This document shows, piece after piece, positions 1-9,720 of a stretch of DNA of 64,000 nt (position 1 is the stretch's first letter; each line of letters begins with the position of its first letter). The DNA is from Marimicrobium sp913061115. GTDB taxonomy: Bacteria; Pseudomonadota; Gammaproteobacteria; Pseudomonadales; Halieaceae. A program made the translations under genes and the position numbers. Location of the stretch: NCBI RefSeq assembly GCF_047729875.1, contig NZ_CP159826.1, positions 1,488,001 to 1,552,000 on the forward strand, written 5' to 3'. The notes under the pieces are model-generated. The model made no database searches. It had not been told where the DNA came from and saw nothing but the letters and a program-made list of their open reading frames with translations.

Positions 1-139
1 TACAGGAAACGATTCTGTGTGTCTACTTCTCGAGCCTGCGCAACGGCTGCGGGTGTGAATGATCACACGCTGTGTGAGAGCTGTTATGCGGCACTCAATA
101 TAGTCAAACCTTACCTTATCCCCAGCTGGGCTCAGCCCT

Positions 140-2104
140 TTACTGACAGAGTTCAGACGTCATTAACTCTACATCGGCGAGCGTTAGAGTTTGGTCTTGA
201 AACGCGTTGGTATAGATCTCTAAAAATTCGGGTTTCACCTGAGGAGCATAGTTGTCCGAGTAAGCGCTAAGTAGCAGGTTGGAAAATTTTGCCCGGCCGC
301 CGTAGTTGACCAACGTGGGTGTTTCGATGGCGCCACCGGTAATGGTTGTGTAGTCAAAATTTCGTTCGAAGTCGCGCAGTAAACCGGCGGAATACATTTT
401 TAGTTTCGAACGCGGCGCGCGCGTGGGTAGATGTGCCAATGGTTGAAAGTAGTTGGTCAGTACAATGGCATTACAGCGTGACGGCTCGAAACTGGCATCG
501 CGCAGAATCTGATTGCCGATGACCCATTCCAGTCCCAGGTTACTGCTATAGCGCAATTGCCAGAAGCCCTCTTGCCCTGCAAGTACAATGGCGCTGTCAC
601 CAGCCTGTTGTCTGATATCCTGCGGTAGCGGACCCATTTCCAGCCCGATGGCGAGCCCGTAGCGCAAGGGTGTGCGCATGGCATCAAATCCGGTGTAGCG
701 GTGCTGATTATTCGCAGGCACTTTTTCTTCCGCCACCGGCAGTAGGCTCTTCATCCAGAATGCCTGCCAAAAATCTCTGGTTAGTTCGCGTACTTTATCG
801 GGATGCTGCTCCGCTACATTCGTTTTTCCGGCTGGTTCGGCTGACAGGTTGAACAAACTGGGCTCTAAGCCTTGCGTACTGGAAAGTCGCCACTGGTCGG
901 ACGCCGATAAGAAGCTGAAGCGCAAGGCCTCCACGTTTGAGCTGAAGACTTCCCAGCTGCGGCCTGTACGTTGCGATCTGGCGTCACCACTTATCACCGG
1001 CCACAAATTGTTGCCATCTAGATTTTCTGGGATAGGACTGCGTGCAGAGGCGAGCAGGGTAGGGTATACATCAACATTCATTACCGTGTCATCAATGATC
1101 TTCCCGGCTGGGATAGCGCCCGGCCAATTGATGATAAGTGGGGTGCGGTAGGCACCCTCGAACATGTCGGCTTTTTTTCCATAGAATGGATAGTTGTTAT
1201 CCAGCTGCTTGTTGGTACCGCCGTTGTCGCTGATAAACACGACCAGCGTATTCTTACGGTCGACCGTGGCGAGTATCTGTCCAATGGCGTCGTCGAGCTG
1301 TGTGACCAATGCCGTATATTCTCCGGCCGGCGTATCGGGAAAGCGCGCCTTATAACGCTCGTCTGGCTGGATGGGGTTATGTGGTGCAAGAAATGCGTGG
1401 TATAGGAACCAGGGTTGCTTTTGCGCCTGTAAGTGTTTGATTTTTTCTATTGTGTGTTGGGTGAGTATGTCTGTCAGGTGGCCTTCATGTTGTTCGAGTA
1501 CGCCGCCATTCACTCTGAGCATGGGATTGCGATAAGTGGGCCTCTTGGTGCCGCCTTTATTGGCATCGGTGACTTCTCCGGAGAGTTCCCATTGATTTAA
1601 AAATCCGAACCATTCGTGAAAGCCTTTGTGCTGCGGCCATGCTTCAACTCGGCTCTCGCCGGCGTGCCACTTGCCGGTCATATAGGTCATATACCCGGCG
1701 CTTTGCAATTGTTCCGCGATGGTGCTGTGCTCAGCTGGAATTTCAATGCCTGTTGGACGAAAGCCCGAGCGCTCTGGATAACGGCCAGTCAATAATGCTA
1801 CGCGACTGGGTGTGCAGGTTGAATCGGCGTAGTGACGCCGAAAGATTACGCCGTTCTGCGCTAACTCAGTAATGTGCGGCGTTACAATGCCGTCTGGGTT
1901 GATTGCATTGGTGTCGTTGTACCCGAGATCGTCGACGACGATCATCAGTATGTTGGGTACGATAAAAACGTCTTCACTTGCGGGGCTCACCCACTCAACG
2001 ACCACATTTTTGATGCCAGCTATCCACGAGAATAAGAGCATCAGTAACAGCGTCAATCCAAGGAGAAGTTTGCCATCAAGATTCGATGATGGTGCAAATG
2101 ACAT
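140..2104 (-). CDS. Type I sulfatase (arylsulfatase B-like), membrane-anchored
   Basis: Predicted to hydrolyse sulfate esters, probably of sulfated polysaccharides outside the cytoplasm. The metal-binding start NILMIVVDDLGYND and the sulfatase signature CTPSR (Cys at about residue 97, which would become formylglycine) are both intact, followed by LLTGRYPERSG. A single hydrophobic segment near residues 11-30 suggests a signal anchor. The open frame continues upstream to 2290, but that extension is Cys-rich and unlike a signal sequence. I chose the ATG at 2104, which has a GAGAG stretch just upstream; the ATG at 2137 is an alternative. Length (654 aa) is on the long side for arylsulfatases because of a C-terminal tail. 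It lies just downstream of dinB on the same strand, with no functional link visible. Substrate unknown. Confidence 0.9.
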   Translation of the reverse strand: MSFAPSSNLDGKLLLGLTLLLMLLFSWIAGIKNVVVEWVSPASEDVFIVPNILMIVVDDLGYNDTNAINPDGIVTPHITELAQNGVIFRRHYADSTCTPSRVALLTGRYPERSGFRPTGIEIPAEHSTIAEQLQSAGYMTYMTGKWHAGESRVEAWPQHKGFHEWFGFLNQWELSGEVTDANKGGTKRPTYRNPMLRVNGGVLEQHEGHLTDILTQHTIEKIKHLQAQKQPWFLYHAFLAPHNPIQPDERYKARFPDTPAGEYTALVTQLDDAIGQILATVDRKNTLVVFISDNGGTNKQLDNNYPFYGKKADMFEGAYRTPLIINWPGAIPAGKIIDDTVMNVDVYPTLLASARSPIPENLDGNNLWPVISGDARSQRTGRSWEVFSSNVEALRFSFLSASDQWRLSSTQGLEPSLFNLSAEPAGKTNVAEQHPDKVRELTRDFWQAFWMKSLLPVAEEKVPANNQHRYTGFDAMRTPLRYGLAIGLEMGPLPQDIRQQAGDSAIVLAGQEGFWQLRYSSNLGLEWVIGNQILRDASFEPSRCNAIVLTNYFQPLAHLPTRAPRSKLKMYSAGLLRDFERNFDYTTITGGAIETPTLVNYGGRAKFSNLLLSAYSDNYAPQVKPEFLEIYTNAFQDQTLTLADVELMTSELCQ

Positions 2105-2300
2105 GATGACTCTCAAAGAAAACGGGTGTAATGCCATACTACCATTGTGGCAAAAGCATAGGCAAAGTCCTTGCTTGCCCAGCAATAAGGCATTTGTGCA
2201 GTCAGGCTCGCTGTCAGCGGGCTGTACTGAGCGTGCCAGTGGGGCATCTGTGGACGTCTGTGGGAGGCAACGACATAAGTCACCGTTCAAATTTAGACCG

Positions 2301-3416
2301 TCAGAAGTCGAATTTTCGTTGTGAATTGGCCCTGTGGTTGATGAGATTGCGTGCGTGCGGTGACTCGACTGGCGAGAGGTTGGATAGTGTCAGGCCTATC
2401 AATCGTACGCCAAGCGGCACCGGCAAAAGTTGTACGAGTAACGCTCGCGCAGCAGCGCCAAACTGACTCTTATTCATAATGCATTGCTCACAAGACTTGC
2501 TGCGCGTTATCTGCTGAAAATCTGCGTACTTTACTTTGAGGGTGACCGTGCGCCCCGTAACACTATTATTCTCTATCCTATGCCATACACTGTCGATGAC
2601 ATCTTCAAGCGCCTCACTCAAGGCCGTGTCCGTGGAAAGGTCTTCACTGAAGGTTCTTTCACGACCCACAGATTTACGGATGCGGTCAGATCGAACCAGT
2701 CTTTGGTCTATTCCTCGAGCAGCGTGGTATAGGTAATCTGCTGACTTTCCGAAGTGCTCGATCATAAAATCCATATTCTTATCACACAGGTCAGCTCCCT
2801 CACGAATCCCCAGGCGCCCCATACGCTCGGCAGTTTTCGGTCCTACACCATAGAAGCGACGCACTGGTAGAGACGCGACAAACTCTGCACCCTCATGAGG
2901 CCGCACTACAAAAATTCCATCGGGCTTATTCTGGTCCGAGGCAATTTTGGCTAGAAATTTGTTATAGCTCACTCCGGCACTAGCCGTCAGGCCTGTCTCT
3001 TCACGAATGGCGGACCTTATTAGTTCCGCTATGCGGATTGCACTACCCATCTGAGGTTTGTCCTCAGTCACATCGAGGTAGGCTTCATCCAGCGAGAGCG
3101 GCTCTAGAAGGTCACTATAACGACTGAATATCTCTCTGATTTGTTGTGACACTGCACGATAGACCTCAAAACGTGGCGATACAAAAATCAGAGAGGAACA
3201 TCGCCGTGCGGCAGTCACTGAGGGCATTGCCGAGCGCACACCGAATCGGCGTGCCTCATAGCTTGCTGCGGCAACGACCCCGCGTTGTGCCGAACCGCCC
3301 ACCGCGACAGGCTGACCGCGCAACTCAGGGTTGTCTCTTTGCTCCACGCTGGCAAAGAACGCATCCATATCCACATGGATAATTTTTCGGGGTGGGCTGT
3401 CACTGCTTTCATTCAT
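2301..3416 (-). CDS. dinB: DNA polymerase IV (Y-family)
   Basis: Translesion DNA polymerase that extends mismatched or damaged primer ends, usually under SOS control. The N-terminal catalytic motif VDMDAFFASVEQ (residues 15-26) and the second acidic motif SLDEAYLDVT are intact, followed by helix-hairpin-helix and little-finger regions. At 371 aa it is of normal family length. The C-terminus ends in HRANSQRKFDF and shows no obvious QL-S/D-LF-type clamp-binding motif. The start at 3416 places the catalytic motif at the usual distance from the N-terminus. I did not find a convincing LexA box upstream. The following sulfatase gene on the same strand starts about 200 bases later. Confidence 0.96.
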   Translation of the reverse strand: MNESSDSPPRKIIHVDMDAFFASVEQRDNPELRGQPVAVGGSAQRGVVAAASYEARRFGVRSAMPSVTAARRCSSLIFVSPRFEVYRAVSQQIREIFSRYSDLLEPLSLDEAYLDVTEDKPQMGSAIRIAELIRSAIREETGLTASAGVSYNKFLAKIASDQNKPDGIFVVRPHEGAEFVASLPVRRFYGVGPKTAERMGRLGIREGADLCDKNMDFMIEHFGKSADYLYHAARGIDQRLVRSDRIRKSVGRERTFSEDLSTDTALSEALEDVIDSVWHRIENNSVTGRTVTLKVKYADFQQITRSKSCEQCIMNKSQFGAAARALLVQLLPVPLGVRLIGLTLSNLSPVESPHARNLINHRANSQRKFDF

Positions 3417-3590
3417 AGCACGATAGTAAATTGAGCGCGCGCCGCCGGCAAGTTCGTTGCTGAGATCCGGGGGAAGTCACTAGCCGAAAAAATAATTGAG
3501 TGTTGGCAGTAGTAAATAGAAGACCTAGCCCTAAAAAGCCCTATAATTACACTAAATTTATGATCCCTTTTACTTTCCTGTGAACTTTTG

Positions 3591-5018
3591 ATGCGATTTA
3601 CGACTCAGCAACCTTCAAGATTAGGTATTGGAATAGATTTCGGTACCAGTAACAGTGCCGCCGCTGTCTTTGATGGCGAGAACATAACGCTAATAAAATT
3701 GGCCGCACCAGACAGTGTCATGCCATCGGCTAACTATATCGACAGGGCTTTCCAAAGTTCTATCGGCCAACTTGCGATAGAGGATTACATCAGCGGCAAC
3801 AGGGGGCGCAAGGTGGAACTCAGCCTCGAAATCCTTGGCGAAGCTCGCTCAGGAACCGGCGGTGGTGAGAGTGCGATGGGAGGTGCGGGGGAGGGAGATA
3901 CTGCTAATGTCTATGGTCAGGCATTCGATGATTCGACATTGCCTGGAAGACTGTTTCGCGGTACAAAAAGGCTTTTGGGTAATACAACAACGGACCGAAC
4001 AGCCGTTTTTGACAAGACCTTTAGGCTGGTCGCGCTGGTGGTTCCAATTTTAGTGGGGATTCGAAAGTCTATCGAGAATACTGTTGGCGATAAGGTTCAG
4101 TATGCCTGCTTGGGCCACCCAGTTAATTTTGAGGGCATAGAAAGCGGGCGTAATAGCCTTGCTTTAGAGCGCCTGGGCGAAGCGTATGGTCACGCGGGTA
4201 TCTCTGAACAGTCTTTCTGCCCTGAGCCCACAGCGGCAACCATTAGCTTTCTGCACAATTATCCGCAGAGCGACGATGAATTGGTGCTAACCGTTGATTT
4301 TGGCGGTGGCACCTTAGACTTTAGCGTGTTGCGACGCGATAGCTCGACCTTTGAAGTACAGGCTACCCATGGAATTGCTTTGGGTGGCGACAGAATCGAC
4401 CAAACGATTTTTAGAGAGCTGGTTTTCCCGCTATTGGGACGAGGCGAGCGCTGGAGTCGAATGATAGATGGCTCCCAAGTGGATACTTTGTTCCCCTTTG
4501 GAGAATTTGAAGAGATGCTAATCAATTGGCCGATTAGCTATATGCTCAATCAAAATAAATATACCACCGCTGTGATGCAGCGTATGTCTGAGTCCGATCC
4601 GGGTGCTGAAAAATTCAGACGCCTCTACGATCTCATTCAACAAAACTACAGCTATCAAGTGTTTGAAGCCATAAAGGAATTTAAAGCGCAGCTCTCCGTT
4701 GAGGAGTCGGCCCTGTTGGATATTCCGGAGATCGATATTCAGGTTGTCGTTGAACGCTGGGAATTTGAAACGATGATTTCTGATTTGCTATTTGAGTTTG
4801 AGCAGGGGATCACAGAAGTTCTTAGAAAGGCTAATTGCCGGCCTGATGATATAGATCTGGTTCTTCGCACGGGAGGGTCTTCACTCATTCCAGCAGTAAA
4901 AGACATTCTCGACAATCAGTTTAGGGGTAAAGTGGTTGAACACGACCCCTTCACCAGTGTAGCGGCAGGGTTGGCAATCGCCAATTATTACCAGTATGCG
5001 CAAAGCGACCTCTGCTAA
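3591..5018 (+). CDS. Hsp70/DnaK-like ATPase (YegD type)
   Basis: An actin-fold ATPase of the Hsp70 superfamily. Phosphate-1 motif GIGIDFGTSNSAAAVFDG lies near the N-terminus, phosphate-2 motif VDFGGGTLDFSVL near residue 245, and the adenosine motif RTGGSSLIPAV near residue 430. The protein (475 aa) stops after the nucleotide-binding domain and has no recognisable substrate-binding or lid domain, as in E. coli YegD. An insertion rich in Gly at residues 85-105 is unusual. The ATG at 3591 is preferred over the upstream TTG at 3588. It is followed after 9 bases by a nuclease gene, so the two are probably co-transcribed. Its client, if any, is unknown. Confidence 0.9.
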   Translation: MRFTTQQPSRLGIGIDFGTSNSAAAVFDGENITLIKLAAPDSVMPSANYIDRAFQSSIGQLAIEDYISGNRGRKVELSLEILGEARSGTGGGESAMGGAGEGDTANVYGQAFDDSTLPGRLFRGTKRLLGNTTTDRTAVFDKTFRLVALVVPILVGIRKSIENTVGDKVQYACLGHPVNFEGIESGRNSLALERLGEAYGHAGISEQSFCPEPTAATISFLHNYPQSDDELVLTVDFGGGTLDFSVLRRDSSTFEVQATHGIALGGDRIDQTIFRELVFPLLGRGERWSRMIDGSQVDTLFPFGEFEEMLINWPISYMLNQNKYTTAVMQRMSESDPGAEKFRRLYDLIQQNYSYQVFEAIKEFKAQLSVEESALLDIPEIDIQVVVERWEFETMISDLLFEFEQGITEVLRKANCRPDDIDLVLRTGGSSLIPAVKDILDNQFRGKVVEHDPFTSVAAGLAIANYYQYAQSDLC

Positions 5019-5027
5019 TAACGATCT

Positions 5028-5531
5028 ATGCGCAGATTGATATTAGTCCTATTTGTTACCCCCCTGGTTGCTCTTGGTGACATCACCGGCAAAGTCGTCT
5101 CAGTCACTGATGGCGACACGATCAAAGTTCTTGATAGTACTAGCACACAATACAAGGTGCGGCTGACGGGCATAGATGCACCGGAGCGGGATCAACCCTA
5201 TGGCGACGCCTCCAGAGAGCATTTGGCTTCTATAGTGGCAGGAAAGCAGGTCTTTGTAGCGTCGGACCATAGCGATCGCTATGGCAGGGTCTTAGGGAAA
5301 GTCTGGGTGCAACCCAGCGACTGTGCCTCCTGTGGTAAAACGCTTGAAGCTAATCATGTCCAGCTATTAGCCGGGATGGCATGGTGGTATCGGTACTATG
5401 CGTCGGAGCAGTCCCCGGAGGATCGCGGCCGATATGAGTCGAGCGAGGATGAAGCCAGGAAACGCAAACGGGGCTTGTGGGCTGATCCGGATCCAATCAA
5501 CCCATACAGATGGCGCAAGGGTAAGCGATGA
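5028..5531 (+). CDS. Secreted thermonuclease (SNase) family protein
   Basis: Staphylococcal-nuclease-like OB-fold nuclease, expected to cleave DNA/RNA in the periplasm or outside the cell using calcium. A short signal peptide (residues 1-17, MRRLILVLFVTPLVALG) precedes the core motifs VVSVTDGDTIKVLD, RLTGIDAPE (catalytic Arg region) and DRYGRVLGKVW. Two Cys residues (DCASCG) form an extra small loop. The length of 167 aa is typical of bacterial exported members. It starts 9 bases after the Hsp70-like gene and shares its strand. Confidence 0.92.
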   Translation: MRRLILVLFVTPLVALGDITGKVVSVTDGDTIKVLDSTSTQYKVRLTGIDAPERDQPYGDASREHLASIVAGKQVFVASDHSDRYGRVLGKVWVQPSDCASCGKTLEANHVQLLAGMAWWYRYYASEQSPEDRGRYESSEDEARKRKRGLWADPDPINPYRWRKGKR

Positions 5532-5694
5532 CCCTTTCCGCCTACAATATCAGCGATGCAAGTTTAGTATCAGGGTAATAAGGCGACTTTTCGCGCAAGT
5601 ACCCAGCGCAATAATCCTGACATAATAGGCTGCTGGGCGAAAGCTCGTGTCTCCTAGAGACCTAGAATATGAATAGAACGACTTGGAGAAACGC

Positions 5695-6222
5695 ATGACT
5701 GAAAAAATGCAATCAGGATGGAATATACTATTACTGGTGACTGTCGGGTTATGGGCATCCGGTGTGAATGCGGATGGGTTCTATATCGGAGCGGGTGCGT
5801 ATAAGACAGATGTGAGCATAGATGATTTCGACGACCATACGTATACGCCAGCTGCATTCGTCGGCTATCAGTTCATCGACACCAACTTTCTGATGTTGTC
5901 CGCCGAGCTTGGTTACTACGACCTCGGTAGCTATGACAGCAATGACGTTGATGTTGATGCCTCTGCACTTACGCTAGCAGGCGTCGCTTATCTACCCATT
6001 GGGCCCTTATTTGAAATTTATGCCAAGGCCGGTATTGCGTCGGGGGATGTTGAGGTAAAGGAAGCGGGTATTAAGGATGATTTTGATGGAGAGAACGCCT
6101 TTGGCGGGGTTGGATTCTCCTTCGATATTCTAGACACGGTAGACATTTATGCCGAATATCTGAAGTTTGATAATAAGGTGGATTCCCAAATGTATGGCGT
6201 CGGAGTGCGGCTGGATTTTTAG
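5695..6222 (+). CDS. Outer-membrane beta-barrel protein (opacity/OmpA-like porin family)
   Basis: A small eight-stranded barrel candidate. After a signal peptide (about residues 1-25, ending near GVNADG) come alternating amphipathic strands with many Tyr, Gly and Asp: FYIGAGAYKTDVSI, AAFVGYQFIDTNFLMLSAELGY, YADIYAEYLKF-type segments and a terminal strand MYGVGVRLDF ending in Phe, the usual barrel-assembly signal. The ATG at 5695 has GGAGA nine bases upstream, which decides it over the TTG at 5683. Many acidic residues in loops suggest a marine or calcium-rich setting. Function beyond membrane location is unknown. Confidence 0.85.
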   Translation: MTEKMQSGWNILLLVTVGLWASGVNADGFYIGAGAYKTDVSIDDFDDHTYTPAAFVGYQFIDTNFLMLSAELGYYDLGSYDSNDVDVDASALTLAGVAYLPIGPLFEIYAKAGIASGDVEVKEAGIKDDFDGENAFGGVGFSFDILDTVDIYAEYLKFDNKVDSQMYGVGVRLDF

Positions 6223-6240
6223 TGCCTTTTTCGGCGGCTG

Positions 6241-6296
6241 TTAACACTGCGGTGTTAATGGTAGTGAGTAGCCGTCGCTAAACCACTTTAGTGGTT
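6241..6296. terminator. Two adjacent inverted repeats between converging genes
   Basis: Two perfect hairpins lie between the converging barrel and GGDEF genes: ttaacac/gtgttaa at 6241-6258 and aaccact/agtggtt at 6281-6296. Neither is followed by a long T run on the plus strand (only ttctta after the second), so they may be weak bidirectional terminators. Confidence 0.45.
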
Positions 6297-6297
6297 C

Positions 6298-7401
6298 TTA
6301 ACAAGGGGCTGAAGGGGCCCCAACTTTGAATGTAGCTAGCCCCGATCGAGCATTAAAAAGGGCATTGGATGTCGTGTTTCGCCCATTAGTTTTGCCATGA
6401 AGTAGGGCATCATCAGCCAATTTAACAAGATTTTCTGCGCTTTTGATTGCTCGTCCTTGCAGGCTCGCTACCCCCAGCGTCAAACTGACCTTGTCTGTGT
6501 GTTCGCCGTCATAATACAGGGACCGGTTAAGCATTTCGCCCCTCACTTTTTCAGCGATTCGAGCAGCCGCAGATGCGTCAGTGTTGGGCAAAATCATAAT
6601 AAATTCATCCCCTCCGTAGCGCCCAATCACATCCATGGAGCGCTTGGCGCATGCGCTAAGCACATCAGCGACAGTACTAAGGCACTGATCGCCAGCTTGA
6701 TGTCCATTTGAGTCGTTAAATCGTTTAAAATGATCGACATCAATCAGTATTACGGACAAGTGGTTATCGGAACGTCCAGCCCGTTCGATCTCTTGCTCCA
6801 GCGTGTCATTAATTTGTCGACGATTCGCCACGCCGGTTACAAAATCGGTCCGGGAATTTTGAAGGTTAGTCGCCGCAACCTTGTTAGATTTTTGAGCAAA
6901 GTCCGCGATTATCCACGTAAACGCCATGCAGGCAGTGGCTAGGACAAAGTATTGAATGATGACAAGACCGGTCTCACCAATCGGTAAGGGCTGCGTTAAC
7001 CCAGACGACTGTAAGACCGCCACGAGTGATAAGAGAAACAAGGTTATCACAGCTCCAATCCAGCCCGCTTTAGGGTTGAGTAGCATTATCACCAGCCCGG
7101 GTAGTAAAGGCGCTAGGGGGGCTATTGGACCTTCAAACCCCCCCGTATAAATCGCTGACACTGTAAAGCCGATAAAGAACGCTATAATGACAGCCCAGAC
7201 CGCTATTTCCGTAGCTCCGCCCCTGCGTACATAGACAAACGTGGCTGCCAGGGCCACCCATAATGTCAGGGCAGGCCAGGGAGGGTGAGTCTCCCCCAGC
7301 AAATAGATCTTTACGGCGACTCCTATCCCCAGCGCTATAAAAACAACCCAAATCAGCGTCACAAGCAACTTTTTTCGATCCGTTCCGCTTGTGTTATTCA
7401 T
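6298..7401 (-). CDS. Membrane-bound GGDEF diguanylate cyclase
   Basis: Synthesises the second messenger c-di-GMP. The N-terminal half has about six hydrophobic segments (roughly residues 10-185), a MASE-like sensor without a recognised ligand motif. The C-terminal GGDEF domain has an intact RYGGDEF active site, preceded five residues upstream by RSMD, which fits the RxxD allosteric product-inhibition site. The DFVTGVANRR motif at the domain start is normal. The frame opens at 7458, but the ATG at 7401 (MNNTSGTDRKK) puts the first membrane helix at the usual position. Converges on the barrel protein gene. Confidence 0.92.
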   Translation of the reverse strand: MNNTSGTDRKKLLVTLIWVVFIALGIGVAVKIYLLGETHPPWPALTLWVALAATFVYVRRGGATEIAVWAVIIAFFIGFTVSAIYTGGFEGPIAPLAPLLPGLVIMLLNPKAGWIGAVITLFLLSLVAVLQSSGLTQPLPIGETGLVIIQYFVLATACMAFTWIIADFAQKSNKVAATNLQNSRTDFVTGVANRRQINDTLEQEIERAGRSDNHLSVILIDVDHFKRFNDSNGHQAGDQCLSTVADVLSACAKRSMDVIGRYGGDEFIMILPNTDASAAARIAEKVRGEMLNRSLYYDGEHTDKVSLTLGVASLQGRAIKSAENLVKLADDALLHGKTNGRNTTSNALFNARSGLATFKVGAPSAPC

Positions 7402-7856
7402 ATATGCTCGAGGTTGAACCTTATTTGATGTCTTGCCCACGTACTCAATGGGATGCAAGTGTCGTTCATGAGTGGGTCAGTATTGATATCGTAAAATGAC
7501 GAGTCAATCGCATAACAAAAAATGAGACACGTCTATCAATACTCTGCAATCTGAGACCGATCTGCCAGTAAAAAGTTCCCAGCTGTCTCTCATCATGAGC
7601 GGACTGCAATCAGCGTGAGGGGGGCGGTTGCATGGATATCGCGGCCCATGTTCACGGGCCTGATGGTACAGCTCAACCTTTGACAGCGGAATAGGGAAAA
7701 CCCTACGATTGAATCTTAATCCCACTGGAACTGTGTTGACGGGTGTGCCGCGAGCTTCTTTTTTTCGGTCAGATTGTATGGCTGCATCAAACATGCATCA
7801 CAATATTTTTTGAGCTAGAAAGGCGCTTATAGAGGTGTTACAGAGGCTATGACCGC
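7402..7856. other. Intergenic, no convincing gene
   Basis: About 450 bases between the GGDEF and MFS genes, both on the minus strand. A 96-codon minus-strand frame (7504-7794) is open, but its composition (many Arg, His, Pro, Cys) and lack of a ribosome-binding site argue against coding. I see no terminator, repeat or RNA gene. Confidence 0.5.
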
Positions 7857-9170
7857 TCAATGTGCAATAGGGGCCTTGTCTTCGCGGGGTGTGGTTTCTC
7901 GGACGAAGAATGTAATCACCGTACCGACAATCATCAGGGCTACGACAAGGCCATAACCTCTGAGTTCTTGCACGGCAGATGGCAATCCAGTTCTGGCGAC
8001 GCCAATGTCGGCAAGAAAGCCAACGCTCGGTTGTGCTACAACGGGCAAAAGCATTACTACGAAATTGACAAACGCCAGTTTCATCCCGCGGTTGTGTCGT
8101 GCTGCATTGTCAGCCGTCATCACGAAGGATAGCGCCTGACCTCCAGTGGTGAAGCCGAGCATGCCCAGTAGTATGACGGTGAACCATGTGGGTTGGATGC
8201 TGGCGAACATGATCAATGAAGCAATAATTGTCGAGGCAATGGCGCAGCCCAAGTAGAGAATCTTTCTGCGTCCAAGGCGGTCGGCAAGGTATCCGAAGCC
8301 TACGCCACCCACAGCGAATCCGATGAAGACACAGGTCGTAGCAAGGCTTGCTCCTTTGATTGAGAGTCCAGATTCGATCTGTAAGAACGCATCGCCCCAG
8401 AGATCGCCGATGACAGAGATGGGGAGATACAGTCCTGCTGACGATAGGGCAATCAGCCAAAGTTGGCGGTCCTTGGCAATGTTCATAATAGTGGTGAGAA
8501 TCGGTACAGGCAAATCCGGGTTGTAGCCGTCCTCCCTCATTAGTTCAATAAACCATGAAGGTCGGCGCGGCAACAAAAACCACAGCATGATGGCGATCCC
8601 GAAGCCTGCGATCGCGCAGGTTAACACTGGCGCACGCCAGCCAAAGGATTCAGCCATGACACTGAGAGGGTATTGTGCCGTTGAGGCGCCTAGAGTGCCC
8701 ATAGCGACGGTTAAGCCCGGAATGATGCCGTGGCGGTGCGGAGGGAACCAAACCATCGCCAGATAGATAACGCCCAAGTACGCGACTGCGCTGCCCAATC
8801 CCTGCAGGAACCGCCCGATACCCATGGCTACGATGCTGTCGGAAGAGGCGAGAATGAGGCATCCCAGCGCAACGAAAATTGCCGCAGGAGCGACGACGAA
8901 TCGCGTTCCAAAACGGTCTAATAGTCGGCCAACGACGAGTTGTGCCGGAGCATAGGCGAGAAAATACATGCTCATAGACAGGCCGAATGCGCCCTCGCTC
9001 GCGCCGGTAACCTCGAGAATATCTTTCTTAAGCACGCCAGGGGCAACTCGAGCAAAAAACTCGTAAAAGTAGAAAAGCGCCGCTACTAGGAAAAAAAGCC
9101 AGGGGCGTATCCCGCTGCGAGCGGCCTGGGCCTCGTTGCGAACGGCATTGCTAACCTGATGGTCGGTCAT
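7857..9170 (-). CDS. Major facilitator superfamily transporter
   Basis: Twelve-helix secondary transporter in the cytoplasmic membrane. The segment LVVGRLLDRFGTRFVVAPA between helices 2 and 3 is the family motif A (GxxxDRxGxR-type), and it recurs in weaker form after helix 8 as GYLADRLGRRKILYLG. Helix 1 contains FFARVAPGVL, as in organic-anion or sugar-acid MFS proteins (for example the ACS/hexuronate branch). The frame opens at 9218, but the ATG at 9170 (MTDHQVSNA) fits the family better. Monocistronic as far as visible. Substrate cannot be told from sequence. Confidence 0.9.
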   Translation of the reverse strand: MTDHQVSNAVRNEAQAARSGIRPWLFFLVAALFYFYEFFARVAPGVLKKDILEVTGASEGAFGLSMSMYFLAYAPAQLVVGRLLDRFGTRFVVAPAAIFVALGCLILASSDSIVAMGIGRFLQGLGSAVAYLGVIYLAMVWFPPHRHGIIPGLTVAMGTLGASTAQYPLSVMAESFGWRAPVLTCAIAGFGIAIMLWFLLPRRPSWFIELMREDGYNPDLPVPILTTIMNIAKDRQLWLIALSSAGLYLPISVIGDLWGDAFLQIESGLSIKGASLATTCVFIGFAVGGVGFGYLADRLGRRKILYLGCAIASTIIASLIMFASIQPTWFTVILLGMLGFTTGGQALSFVMTADNAARHNRGMKLAFVNFVVMLLPVVAQPSVGFLADIGVARTGLPSAVQELRGYGLVVALMIVGTVITFFVRETTPREDKAPIAH

Positions 9171-9461
9171 CGTGACGTGGAGCCGGTATTGCGCAATAAG
9201 CGCGAGGAAAGTGCACAATCGCAGCCAAAAATATGTTTCGGTAGACAGGTTGTCAATTCATGCAACATCGGTGATGACCTTTCCTCATGAGCACCTCTCT
9301 AAAAAGCAATTGACGCTATCGACGGCACATATTCTATGCCAGTACGACTGCGAAGAAATCGTCATGCTGTATTGCGTGATTCGATTTCTTTATTATCGAT
9401 AAGAACCTCACAACTCTCAGTATAAGAAGTATTAACGGGTTGTCGAGGGTAATTTTTTCTC

Positions 9462-9674
9462 CTAATCCAGTGGCTCGGGGGAAAAGCTTATTTTGCCCTT
9501 AGCGATAATGGTTGATGCATCATCACCTGGGTCGACATTGGTAATAGTCATTACGGCATCAGTCTGCCGTTTTTCTAGGGTTAGTCCTTCGTCGGCTTCA
9601 TGACGTGCGTTAAAAGAAGTGTGTGCAAATGCCAGTGGCGCAAAAGCTATAAGAATTTTTATTTCAATTCCCAA
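9462..9674 (-). CDS. Possible small exported protein
   Basis: A 70-codon frame with a hydrophobic start (IEIKILIAFAPLAFAHT) and an acidic, Thr-rich remainder ending in KISFSPEPLD. It could be a small periplasmic protein, but the only start in frame is TTG, no clear ribosome-binding site precedes it and I recognise no family. It may equally be a chance frame. Confidence 0.25.
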   Translation of the reverse strand: MGIEIKILIAFAPLAFAHTSFNARHEADEGLTLEKRQTDAVMTITNVDPGDDASTIIAKGKISFSPEPLD

Positions 9675-9720
9675 GTACCGTTTATACTTTTTATACTGGG
9701 CATATTTGTTAAGCTAGGGT

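Noticed and set aside
19..270. 83-codon plus-strand frame at the left edge
   Set aside because: It overlaps the well-supported sulfatase gene on the other strand and has no recognisable features.
7504..7794. 96-codon minus-strand frame as a gene
   Set aside because: Unnatural composition, no ribosome-binding site and no recognised similarity.
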